In this document: one piece after another, positions 34,146 through 41,445 of the stretch
Position numbering within the stretch: position 1 is the first letter of the stretch
Layout: each line of letters opens with the position of its first letter
NCBI RefSeq assembly: GCF_003614925.1
Contig: NZ_QYLP01000095.1
Span: 1-60,360, forward strand
From: Arthrobacter celericrescens
GTDB taxonomy: Bacteria; Actinomycetota; Actinomycetes; Actinomycetales; Micrococcaceae
Direction of reading: 5' to 3'
Length of the DNA stretch: 60,360 nt
Position numbers and translations under genes: made by a program
The notes under the pieces: model-generated
Databases searched by the model: none
What the model saw: the letters and a program-made list of their open reading frames with translations, nothing else
Told to the model about the DNA's origin: nothing

Positions 34146-35141
34146 TCACGCCCGGATCGCGGCGAGGACGCCCTGCGCGGTGGCGGTCCAGCTCGGCAGG
34201 CTCGCACGGCACTCAAGTGCTGCGGCTCGCCAGCGGGCTGACAGCTCCGGGTCCTCCAGCCAGGCGGCGAGCGCATCCGCCAAGGCGGCCGGGCCGCCGT
34301 CGAGCTCCACAGCCGCGCCGGCGCCGGACTGCCCGAGCGCTTCCTCGGCCCCCGTTCCCCGCCGGACAATCACCGGGACACCGTGGGCCAGGGATTCCGG
34401 CACGGCCATGCCAAAACTCTCGCTGGCCGAGACCAGCACGCTGAGGTCCGCCGCGTGCCATTGCGCTTCGAGCTCCGGCCCGTGAAGTTCGCCGGTCAGC
34501 CGGATCCGGTCCGCCAGCCGGGACTGCCCGACGGCGGCCCGCACCTGCGCGGCGTAGCGCGGGTCCGCCTCCGGGGAACCGATGAGGGCCGCCGTCCACG
34601 GCGTTCCGCCGAGCCGGGCCAGCGCCTCGACCAGGAGCAACTGGCTCTTGTTCGGCAGCAGGGCGGCCACGCAGACAATATGGGGTGGCTGCGATCCGGT
34701 CGCGGTTTCGGCGGGCAGGGTGCCGGGCAGCGCCACGTGGACGCGGTCCAGGCCGTACCGTTCCTTGAGGTTCTCAGCTGCGAAGAAGCTCGGGCAGATC
34801 ACCCCGCTCGCGGCGGCAAGCGCCTGCGCTTCGAGGTCCGCGTGGGCCGTGACGGCCATGTGCGAGAGGATCCAGACCCGCGTGCCGGCCTGCACCGCGG
34901 CAGCGATCTCTCCCGGCGCGCCGGCCGCGATCAGCCCGTCGACAAGCGCCAGTCCCGCTCCACGCAGGACCCGGGCGAAGGACTCCCGGTCCTCGGGCCG
35001 CCCGGGCGGCCACCCGCCGTCGAGCATCACCACCTCGGTGCGTGCGCCCAGCGCCTCCAAGTGCTCCACCAGCCGGGCGTTGTAGAGGTTCCCGCCGGAG
35101 CGGTGCCCGATGTTGCCCGGGACGATGAAGCGGATGGTCAT
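34146..35141 (-). CDS. GT4-family glycosyltransferase of the PTPS-like operon
   Basis: A 331-residue GT-B glycosyltransferase. The N-terminal half starts IRFIVPGNIGHRSGGNLYN with the acceptor-side Gly-rich loop, and the C-terminal half has the nucleotide-sugar EX7E motif in ESFGMAVPESLAHGVPVIV. It starts four bases after the PTPS-like gene and is third in a three-gene unit. Without a membrane anchor it is expected to act in the cytosol or at the membrane surface. Neither sugar nor acceptor is known; its neighbours hint at a small-molecule acceptor. Confidence 0.87.
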   Translation of the reverse strand: MTIRFIVPGNIGHRSGGNLYNARLVEHLEALGARTEVVMLDGGWPPGRPEDRESFARVLRGAGLALVDGLIAAGAPGEIAAAVQAGTRVWILSHMAVTAHADLEAQALAAASGVICPSFFAAENLKERYGLDRVHVALPGTLPAETATGSQPPHIVCVAALLPNKSQLLLVEALARLGGTPWTAALIGSPEADPRYAAQVRAAVGQSRLADRIRLTGELHGPELEAQWHAADLSVLVSASESFGMAVPESLAHGVPVIVRRGTGAEEALGQSGAGAAVELDGGPAALADALAAWLEDPELSARWRAAALECRASLPSWTATAQGVLAAIRA

Positions 35142-35145
35142 GGTC

Positions 35146-35535
35146 CTAGCGTTCCGGGAGCTCCAGCGAGTAGCCGGCCCACGCGTCGGGGTTTTCGCGG
35201 AGGACGACGTCGATCCCCGCCAGCCCGGCGCCGTCGGGCAGTGCGTCCGCGAGCCGTTCGGCGATGTACTTGGCGAGGACCTCGGTGGTGGTCAGCTGGC
35301 CGGCGAACTCGGGCAGCTCGTCCAGGTTCTTGTAGTTCAGCCGGTCCAGGACGTGTTGGAGCAGCTCGCCTGCCGCGCCGATGTCGATCACGACGGCGTC
35401 CGGCGTCAGGTCCGCGCAGCGGAAACTGACCTCGGCCACGAAGGTGGCCCCGTGCAGGCCCTGGGCCGGGCCGAAGGATTCGCGAGGGAGGCTGTGGGCG
35501 ATCATGAAATGGCGTCGGACGGTGAGGCTGAACAT
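35146..35535 (-). CDS. PTPS/QueD-fold protein with degenerate active site
   Basis: A 129-residue protein of 6-pyruvoyl-tetrahydropterin synthase / 6-carboxytetrahydropterin synthase fold. Conserved landmarks include FMIAHSL (His14), LHGATF (His28), NYKNLDELPEFAG, the TTTEVLAKYIAERL helix and the substrate Glu in ENPDAWAGYSLE. But the usual C-x2-LHGH reads A-x2-LHGA, so the catalytic Cys (position 24) and the third zinc ligand His (position 30) are Ala, and the usual LDH of the catalytic dyad reads LNY. It is unlikely to catalyse the QueD or PTPS reaction. It sits between a dehydrogenase and a glycosyltransferase, each within four bases. Confidence 0.82.
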   Translation of the reverse strand: MFSLTVRRHFMIAHSLPRESFGPAQGLHGATFVAEVSFRCADLTPDAVVIDIGAAGELLQHVLDRLNYKNLDELPEFAGQLTTTEVLAKYIAERLADALPDGAGLAGIDVVLRENPDAWAGYSLELPER

Positions 35536-35537
35536 GC

Positions 35538-36566
35538 TTATCCTTCCGGGTAGCTGACCACGTGGCAGGAGCTGCGGTCATGGTCTGCCGCCAGGTGTTC
35601 CATGGTGTGCGGGAGTTCGGTGAAGCTCGTATCTGCGCTGAGGAAGTTGTCGAACACCGGGTCCTTCAGCAGGCCGACGGCCAGTTCCAGGCGTTCGGCG
35701 GTGCTGCGCCGGTGGCGGCGGGCCCGGGCAACCACGCCCACCTGGCTGGCGGTGATCGAGAGCCGGCGGGCGTGGAAGTCCTCGCCGAGCGGGATGCTTA
35801 CCGGTGCGTCCCCGAACCAGGAGAGCTCGATGACCCGGGCTTCGTCGCCCGCCAGCTGCAGGCTGCGCCGCAGCCCTTCGCTGGTTGCGGAGCAGTGGAA
35901 GACGAGGTCGCAGTCTTTTTGGGCTTCTTCCGGGCGGGCGAAGCCGATCTTCAGCACGTTGGCGGTTTGTTCCTTGTCGGGATCCACGTCCACCAGTTCG
36001 AGCCGCTGGAGCGGGAACTTCCGCAGCAGTGCCGCCAGGGTGCCGCCCAACAGCCCTCCCCCGACGACGGCCACCCGGTCACCCAGCCGCGGCCCGGCCT
36101 CCCACAGCGCGTTGAGCGCCGTCTCCACCATGCCGGTGAGGACCGCGCGGCGGGGCGGGACGCCGTCGGGGATTCTTGTGAGATCTTCAAGCGGCACGAC
36201 GTAGCGGTCCTGGTGCGGGTGGAGGCAGAAGACCTTTTTGCCTTGCCAGTCCTCCGGCCCCTGCTCCACAACGCCGACCGAGAGGTACCCGTACTTCACA
36301 GGTGAGGGAAAGTCGCCCTCCTGGTGCGGAGCCCGCATCGTCCCGGCGACGCTTTCCGGGACGTGGCCCTCGTGGACCAGGAGTTCGGTGCCTTTGCTGA
36401 TGCCGGAATAGAGGGTCCGGATGAGTGCCTCGTTGGCCTTGGGTTCGGGCAGCTCTTCGGCGCGGAGCTCACCCCTGCCCCGGCCCACGGTCCAGTAGGC
36501 GGTGGCGTGGCTGCCTCGCCGTTGGCTGTGTTCGGCCGCTTCGTTGCGTTCTTCGGGGGTGGTCAT
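35538..36566 (-). CDS. Medium-chain dehydrogenase/reductase without catalytic zinc motif
   Basis: A protein of about 342 residues of the MDR superfamily. It has the GroES-like N-terminal half (TLYSGISKGTELLVHEG) and a Rossmann half with VAVVGGGLLGGTLAALL and an acidic strand end VDVDPD, suggesting NAD(H). The GHE zinc motif of classical alcohol dehydrogenases is absent. It is the first gene of the PTPS-like/glycosyltransferase operon. An ATG at 36566 is used here; a GTG at 36575 adds three residues. It likely oxidises or reduces an intermediate made or modified by its operon partners. Confidence 0.85.
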   Translation of the reverse strand: MTTPEERNEAAEHSQRRGSHATAYWTVGRGRGELRAEELPEPKANEALIRTLYSGISKGTELLVHEGHVPESVAGTMRAPHQEGDFPSPVKYGYLSVGVVEQGPEDWQGKKVFCLHPHQDRYVVPLEDLTRIPDGVPPRRAVLTGMVETALNALWEAGPRLGDRVAVVGGGLLGGTLAALLRKFPLQRLELVDVDPDKEQTANVLKIGFARPEEAQKDCDLVFHCSATSEGLRRSLQLAGDEARVIELSWFGDAPVSIPLGEDFHARRLSITASQVGVVARARRHRRSTAERLELAVGLLKDPVFDNFLSADTSFTELPHTMEHLAADHDRSSCHVVSYPEG

Positions 36567-36651
36567 CCTGCTCACGAATCTAGCCGGGGGCGGGTTGCTT
36601 TGGAAGGCCGTTTTGGGGAACCGCGGCCACCTCCGGTAACCTATTCCAGTT

Positions 36652-36741
36652 GGTGACGTGTCCGAGCGGCCGAAGGTGCAACACTCGAAATGTTGTTTGG
36701 TGTAACAGCCAACGTGGGTTCAAATCCCACCGTCACCGCCA
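36652..36741 (+). tRNA. tRNA-Ser (anticodon CGA)
   Basis: A class II tRNA with long variable arm: acceptor GGTGACG pairs with CGTCACC, anticodon stem CAACA/TGTTG encloses CTCGAAA (anticodon CGA at 36686-36688), and the T-loop is GTTCAAATC. The 3' CCA is encoded (36739-36741). Strong terminator follows. Confidence 0.97.
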
Positions 36742-36747
36742 CATGAG

Positions 36748-36790
36748 AAGGCCCCGGTTCCCTTTGTTTACAAGGGAACCGGGGCCTTTT
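36748..36790 (+). terminator. Rho-independent terminator of tRNA-Ser
   Basis: AAGGCCCCGGTTCCCTT pairs with AAGGGAACCGGGGCCTT around a short loop and is followed by TTTT. Confidence 0.92.
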
Positions 36791-36926
36791 GCTTTGGTGG
36801 AATCAGGCCGGCTGATCATCCAGCAGCGGATGGAATTCCTTCGCGCAATGTTCGCCGCCAAGACTCAGGTTGAGCTCCCGCGTCAAGGATGAGCCTGCGC
36901 TTCAAGGACTCTACTAGGATGGCCGC

Positions 36927-37007
36927 ATGACCATCGGCTACACCCTTTCCGACCGGCTTCCGACTCCGGAGGAGCACCGTCGGCTAGCGGTTTCACGTCG
37001 GGCGACA
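36927..37007 (+). pseudogene. N-terminal remnant of a GNAT acetyltransferase
   Basis: A 26-codon frame starting MTIGYTLSDRLPTPEEHRRL matches the first strand and helix of GNAT-family acetyltransferases, then ends at a stop. In another frame the sequence runs on as SGDMTGMFRLVTPIKD to a stop at about 37048, like the tail of a different protein. This looks like a deletion that fused two gene ends. The 36791-37104 gap holds nothing else I recognise. Confidence 0.55.
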
Positions 37008-37104
37008 TGACGGGCATGTTCAGGCTGGTCACGCCGATCAAGGACTGAGGGGGCCACGCGCCGCCACCCTTCAAGGGCGGTTGCGCCCGCGGTAAGGTGT
37101 GCCC

Positions 37105-37761
37105 GTGAGCAGCACCCAAGTCGATCACCTCGTCGTCGCCGCGACCAGCCTGGAGCAGGGCGTGGCTTGGTGCGAAATCACGCTCGGGATCGTACCGGGG
37201 CCGGGCGGCAAGCACCCGCTGATGGGCACACACAACCGGGTGTTCAGCATCGCGTCGACAGCCTACCCGGCCACGTACTTCGAGATCATCGCCATCGATC
37301 CCGAGGCTCCGCCGCCGCAGCGCAGACGCTGGTTCGGCCTCGACGACCCCGAATTGCAGGAGCGCATCGCCCTTTCGCCCCGACTGGTGCACGTGGTGGC
37401 ACGCAGCCGCATGCTGGATAGACACCGGAGGGACCTTGCCGCCGTCGGAATCGACCTTGGATTGCCCATCGCCATGTCCCGCGACACGCCGAATGGACGG
37501 TTGGCCTGGCAGGTTCTGGTCCGCGACGACGGCGGACTACAGCTGGGCGGCGCGCTGCCGACCCTGATCGAGTGGGACGGCACCCACCCAACCGACCACA
37601 TGGCGGCCAGCGGCGTCACGCTGCGCGAACTGCGATTGGGGGGCCTGCCGACGCTGGTACGCCAGGTGCTGGCGCTTCAGGGTGTGACGCATGTTCCGGA
37701 ATCGGGGCTGCGCGCCGCACTATCCACGCCGCTGGGCGACGTGATCCTTGAGTCGGAATGA
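37105..37761 (+). CDS. VOC / glyoxalase-like domain protein
   Basis: A 218-residue protein beginning with VDHLVVAATSLEQGVAWCEI, typical of the double-unit glyoxalase-like (Glyoxalase_3) family; a second unit follows from about residue 120. GTG 37105 has AAGG seven bases upstream; GTG 37099 is too close to it. It stands alone beside decayed genes. Function unknown. Confidence 0.82.
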   Translation: MSSTQVDHLVVAATSLEQGVAWCEITLGIVPGPGGKHPLMGTHNRVFSIASTAYPATYFEIIAIDPEAPPPQRRRWFGLDDPELQERIALSPRLVHVVARSRMLDRHRRDLAAVGIDLGLPIAMSRDTPNGRLAWQVLVRDDGGLQLGGALPTLIEWDGTHPTDHMAASGVTLRELRLGGLPTLVRQVLALQGVTHVPESGLRAALSTPLGDVILESE

Positions 37762-37803
37762 CCACCAAAGAAATGTTCCGCGACGAAGCTGCGCGGCCGG
37801 CTT

Positions 37804-38061
37804 TCAAGCCCCTGCGTTGATGAACTGAGCGGGAATGCCGTCGGCGAGCCACACCGACTCATTGCCACGGTAGAACATGGTCCCTGCCACTTCCGCGGCG
37901 CTGGCATCGACTGTCAATACGACCGGGCTGGCTCTCTTTCGTCGCCCCACCATCACTGCCATCGCGCGGTCCACCGACAAGTGCAGGGACTGACGACGCA
38001 TGGGCAACGGCCCATCAACCTGAATCAGGGACCATCTCTCAGGTGCCGTTCAGTGAAACAA
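37804..38061 (-). pseudogene. kptA: C-terminal remnant of RNA 2'-phosphotransferase (KptA/Tpt1)
   Basis: The frame reads PMRRQSLHLSVD, then PVVLTVDASAAEVAG and FYRGNESVWLADGIPAQFI, the C-terminal NAD-binding and catalytic half of KptA/Tpt1. The N-terminal half with the first catalytic Arg/His residues is missing, and upstream the frame is soon lost. It is therefore a decayed copy, about 80 residues of a protein normally about 180. The intact enzyme removes 2'-phosphate from RNA using NAD. Confidence 0.7.
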
Positions 38062-38230
38062 GCGCATGAGAAACAGCCCGGCTCAAGTCGACATCGATCA
38101 ACATCACGACGGTTCCCCCTTTGTAGCCATTCGAAATCCGCGGCACAGCAGACATGGGCTCATCCCACACAGAGCCCTTCCGAAGAAAGTGCCCTTCACC
38201 GGCCCCGGCGCCCGCGGTCCTTCGGGCGGA
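38039..38230 (-). pseudogene. Short open-frame relic upstream of the kptA remnant
   Basis: A frame of about 63 codons reads coherently towards its end (YKGGTVVMLIDVDLSRAVSH) but has no recognisable start and matches no family I know. It overlaps the start of the kptA remnant in another frame. It is probably another truncated gene in the same decayed stretch. Confidence 0.35.
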
Positions 38231-38320
38231 TCAGCGAACCGGCGCATTAGGGAATTCCCAAGGCACCCTGTACGTTGTTCCTTCGCGGACCACCCCTGAG
38301 AAAAAGTGAGGCATTACCAA

Positions 38321-38620
38321 GTGGCAGCTGATTACGACGAACTTCGCTCGGACGTAAAGGAGTCGCAGGAACAGTCCCTGCAGGCGCTGCAGACAGCCGG
38401 TGCACCGACGGCAAAGAGCGTGGTGCTGGAGCTGGATGAAACTGACGGACTCGACGCCGGCGGACCCGGTGGAGAGATCGTTGCGGAAGAACTTATCGTT
38501 CAGGTCATCCCGCAGGGCGAGGACGAGTTCGTGTGCAGTTCGTGTTTCCTGGTGCGTCACCGTTCCCAGATCGCCAAGGAGAAGGACGGGCTCCGCTACT
38601 GCGTGGAGTGCGAAGGCTGA
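38321..38620 (+). CDS. DUF4193 zinc-ribbon protein
   Basis: A 99-residue actinobacterial DUF4193 protein. The N-terminal half is acidic; the C terminus is a zinc ribbon with CSSC at about 76-79 and CVEC near the end. I chose GTG 38321 (MAADYDELRSDVKES), which matches the usual start of the family and has GAGG about nine bases upstream. The function is not established. It is ordinarily single-copy in Actinobacteria. Confidence 0.88.
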   Translation: MAADYDELRSDVKESQEQSLQALQTAGAPTAKSVVLELDETDGLDAGGPGGEIVAEELIVQVIPQGEDEFVCSSCFLVRHRSQIAKEKDGLRYCVECEG

Positions 38621-38720
38621 CGTTCGACCCCTTGGTCTTGTGACAGGCAATGATCAGGGAAGGGCATTACCCTGTTCTGAAAATCGACTCGGCAGCCTCT
38701 CAATCAAAAGGAGAAGCACA

Positions 38721-39140
38721 GTGCTCAATGTCCTCACTGCACAAGTCCGCGCGGCCCATTTGTTGGTGCGCACGGAAGAAGAATGGGATGCGCTCACCGA
38801 TGACCTGTGGCGGGCGTACGACAGCAAGGACAGCGACCTCGTCGATCAGCTTTGCGAGCCGTACCTTGCCTCGTGGCGCGTAGTCACCCGCAACCTGCTC
38901 GCTGAGCCGCTCGCGGCAGCCGGCATCAGGGTCGCCCGCCCGGCGCACCCGTGGGCAATCGCCACACTGGAGCGCGACGGCGTCGTCCAGGAACCGCTGC
39001 TGTGCTTCCTGGACAATGAGGTGCCCGACGCCTGGGAAGCAGCTGCCGTCAACGGGGGGCTGCAGCTGCAGCATTTCAACGACATCATGGCCGGTTACGA
39101 GAGCTGCCTCAGGCAACTCCTCAGCTCGCGATCGGCGTAG
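38721..39140 (+). CDS. Hypothetical acidic protein
   Basis: A 139-residue soluble protein of no family I recognise. GTG 38721 has AAAGGAG seven bases upstream, and it starts MLNVLTAQVRAAHLLV. It is mainly helical with Trp/Glu/Asp clusters (EEEWDALTDDLWRAYDSKD). It lies 100 bases after the DUF4193 gene on the same strand. Confidence 0.7.
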   Translation: MLNVLTAQVRAAHLLVRTEEEWDALTDDLWRAYDSKDSDLVDQLCEPYLASWRVVTRNLLAEPLAAAGIRVARPAHPWAIATLERDGVVQEPLLCFLDNEVPDAWEAAAVNGGLQLQHFNDIMAGYESCLRQLLSSRSA

Positions 39141-39155
39141 GGGCGGCAGCCCCAG

Positions 39156-39695
39156 TTACGGGTCATGCTTGCCCGGCTCCCGGACGTTGAAGCCTGGGAG
39201 CGTGGGGTCGCCGCAGTTGACGCCGATCGATCGTCCGTGAGCGAAGTGGGCATTGGCGATTTCGCTGATTTCCCCGCTGCTCTTGTTGGGGTACGCCAGC
39301 AGGATCCACTCGTAGTCCCATTCCTGCATCGCCCGTAAGTGACTTGTTTGCTTGAAAGCGCGCATTTGTGCCGCAAGTTCATCAGCGGAAAGAGTCTTGG
39401 GCTTGGGCGTCCGAACCGGTTTGGCCCTCCGGACCGGCTTGGGAGCCTGGGCCGGTAGCCGCGGCGGTTCCTGTGACTCCTGACTGACTTCAGGTGTCGG
39501 GGTTCTCCCGACGATCACAGACGCAACTATCAGCCCGACGATCACCGTGATGACGCAGAGGGTTGCCAGGATGGCTACCCAGTACGTGCTGATGAACCAG
39601 ATCACCAGCAGAAGGAAGATAAAGCCGGCTGGGCCACACCCGGCGCCACCGGCACCCAATGCGGCAGCGCTGCTAGATTTACGACGCTTGGCCAT
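39156..39695 (-). CDS. Hypothetical membrane protein with basic Pro-rich linker
   Basis: A 179-residue protein: basic N terminus (MAKRRKSSS), a Gly-rich stretch, two adjacent membrane helices (about 18-65), a Pro/Lys/Arg-rich linker with repeated PVRRAKPVRTPKP, and a C-terminal domain of about 75 residues (WDYEWILLAYPNKSSGEISE). ATG 39695 is chosen over a longer start because MAKRRK is a natural beginning. Function unknown. Confidence 0.65.
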   Translation of the reverse strand: MAKRRKSSSAAALGAGGAGCGPAGFIFLLLVIWFISTYWVAILATLCVITVIVGLIVASVIVGRTPTPEVSQESQEPPRLPAQAPKPVRRAKPVRTPKPKTLSADELAAQMRAFKQTSHLRAMQEWDYEWILLAYPNKSSGEISEIANAHFAHGRSIGVNCGDPTLPGFNVREPGKHDP

Positions 39696-39797
39696 AATTG
39701 CAGGATCCCACCGGGCACCGACAATTATTGTGGGGCAGCAACGTGCTCTATCCCTCTGCTCGAACCAGACGTTGCCGGTCACATCGCTCGGCTCCGA

Positions 39798-40160
39798 TTA
39801 CCGGGGCTGGATGTTCTTCTTCGCACTTTCAATGAGACGTTGCATTCGCTCGTCGACGATTATGGCGAGGCGCTTGCTCGTCTTTGTATCGAGGTACGGA
39901 CCGAGCCGGTCATAGGCATCCAGGCGAACCTGGCTACCGTCAACTGCTTCTTCGACGCTAACCGTGAGACCGACCGGGACAGCGTTTCTTCCGGCCGCGA
40001 GCATCAATCCGAATAGCCTCTTTACGAGATCCGAGCCCTGCCTGACAACAATTGTCTGCTCCTTGATCTGCGGCCGGTACCCATCCGCCACCAGAGACAA
40101 ACGGACTGCCTCGATCGCCTGCTCAGGCGACAAGCCCGTGCAGACCGTTTCGTGCGCCAA
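39798..40160 (-). CDS. Hypothetical protein (TTG start)
   Basis: A 120-residue soluble alpha/beta protein without recognised family. No ATG or GTG start lies in frame before the conserved-looking LSPEQAIEAVRLSLVADG, so TTG 40160 is the best start. It contains an arginine-rich C-terminal helix (KRLAIIVDERMQRLIESA). Confidence 0.55.
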   Translation of the reverse strand: MAHETVCTGLSPEQAIEAVRLSLVADGYRPQIKEQTIVVRQGSDLVKRLFGLMLAAGRNAVPVGLTVSVEEAVDGSQVRLDAYDRLGPYLDTKTSKRLAIIVDERMQRLIESAKKNIQPR

Positions 40161-40232
40161 GAAGCAGCCGCGGCGTCCACCCTGGCCCGCGCCTCAGCCC
40201 TTATCGCGGCCAATACCCGCAGCCGGGCCAGG

Positions 40233-40421
40233 TCACCGTCGTTCGTTGCGAGCGCTCCTCTGGGCGTTGATGATAGCGAGGGTGGATACAACGACCCACA
40301 CTACGGCGAAGGCCGCGAACACCCACGGGTAGGTCCGTCCGCCGACGCTGGCGCAGAGGGCGATGACCATCCCGGCGACGGCCGTTGACCGGACGGCACT
40401 ACTCTTGAGAAGTTCCTTCAT
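40233..40421 (-). CDS. Small two-helix membrane protein
   Basis: A 62-residue protein starting MKELLKSSAVR with two hydrophobic helices (about 12-27 and 31-52) and a basic C-terminal tail. A GGGGGAG purine run lies just upstream of the ATG at 40421. Function unknown. Confidence 0.55.
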   Translation of the reverse strand: MKELLKSSAVRSTAVAGMVIALCASVGGRTYPWVFAAFAVVWVVVSTLAIINAQRSARNERR

Positions 40422-40504
40422 GGCTCCCCCAGTTCTGGATTCAGCGACGTCCGTCGCGGAATTGGTAGATCCGCTGTTGCTCGATTGGTGCATTCAATGA
40501 CGTC

Positions 40505-40630
40505 CTACATCAGAATTCTTGCATTGATGGCCTTTTGCACGAGCTCCCTGAGCGCATAGTCGAGGCGAGTCCCTTCCTCCGCGTCACGCGCCTTGACGCT
40601 CGCCGCGTCACGCAAACTCCTGCAGATCAA
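40505..40630 (-). pseudogene. Short helical open-frame relic
   Basis: A 41-codon minus-strand frame, opened by TTG directly after a stop, reads like the C terminus of a helical protein (EEGTRLDYALRELVQKAI). It may be the end of a lost gene in this patchy region; chance cannot be excluded. Confidence 0.25.
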
Positions 40631-40637
40631 CTAGCCA

Positions 40638-41285
40638 CTACACCTTCGCCTTCCGGTACCCCGCCTGCTGGGCCGCGCGCTCCGTCGCGAAGCAGACTTC
40701 CGGCGTCGTCCTGGTGTAGTAGCGCTGACCGGGCAGGTGGTAAATCTTGCTCGGGGCGTTGCCCTTGATCGGCGCCCAGGCCGGGCAGTTCCACGTGCTC
40801 ACGGGCCTGGCCGACGTCGGCGCAGGCGCGGGAGCCGCCACCCGGACGGTCGCCTGACCGGAGGCACTGCCCTTGAGTGCGCCGCCAGGCGTCATGCGCA
40901 CCGACCACTTGCCGGTAACCGAGGCGGCGAACGCGGTGCGGAAGTAGCCGGTGGTGTTGGTCTTCAGCGTGCGCACGGCGGCGTTGGGCTTGGCACCGTC
41001 CGGGTCGAAGTAGACCACTGCTGTGACCGTTCCGGTCTTGACCCACGTGCGGCCGTTGAAGCCCTGCATCTGGCCTTGGACGGTGATGGCCTTCCCGCGG
41101 ACCACCGTGGCCGGACCGGCCGAAAATGAAGCCACCCGGGTCGTCACCGTCGGAGCCGCCTGCGCCGAAGTTGCGACGACGACGGCGGGAGCGGCGAATG
41201 CGGCCAGCGCCAGCAAAGTGCCAAGGGCTTTGCGACGCCATGAAACAGCGCGCACTGGAGAAGGGCGCAATGAAGTACTGAACAA
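40638..41285 (-). CDS. Secreted protein with C-terminal sunset domain
   Basis: A 215-residue exported protein. A basic N terminus and hydrophobic signal segment (ALGTLLALAAFAAPAVVVAT) end at SAQAAP. A beta-rich domain follows (about 45-150), then a linker and a C-terminal segment with CPAWAPIKGN, IYHLPGQRYY, and CF plus GYRKA, matching the short sunset domain found at the ends of bacterial nucleases and surface proteins. The start is TTG 41285 with GGGGAA five bases upstream. Extracellular; binding role unknown. Confidence 0.75.
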   Translation of the reverse strand: MFSTSLRPSPVRAVSWRRKALGTLLALAAFAAPAVVVATSAQAAPTVTTRVASFSAGPATVVRGKAITVQGQMQGFNGRTWVKTGTVTAVVYFDPDGAKPNAAVRTLKTNTTGYFRTAFAASVTGKWSVRMTPGGALKGSASGQATVRVAAPAPAPTSARPVSTWNCPAWAPIKGNAPSKIYHLPGQRYYTRTTPEVCFATERAAQQAGYRKAKV

Positions 41286-41445
41286 ATGAATTCCCCCATG
41301 GAATCGCTGCCTGATTTCAGGCAGGAACGAGTGTACGAAATGAATCCTAACGCTGCGAAGTCCCAGGCAAGGTGCAGCCTAAGCGGTCGTTAAACAATCC
41401 GACACCCATGAATTGTAATTTCCTGTTGCCCGCGTGGATTGCGGG

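Noticed and set aside
36650..36892. Open frame across tRNA-Ser and its terminator
   Set aside because: It contains the tRNA and hairpin; coding overlap with these is not credible, though its last codons could belong to a gene relic.
36652..38320. Integrated prophage or genomic island at tRNA-Ser
   Set aside because: No integrase, phage gene or repeat of the tRNA 3' end is visible; only decayed fragments remain.
40022..40291. Minus-strand frame of 89 codons over the start of the TTG-initiated hypothetical gene
   Set aside because: It overlaps two better-supported frames, and its second half is Arg/Ser-rich as in shadow frames; a frameshift relic cannot be excluded.
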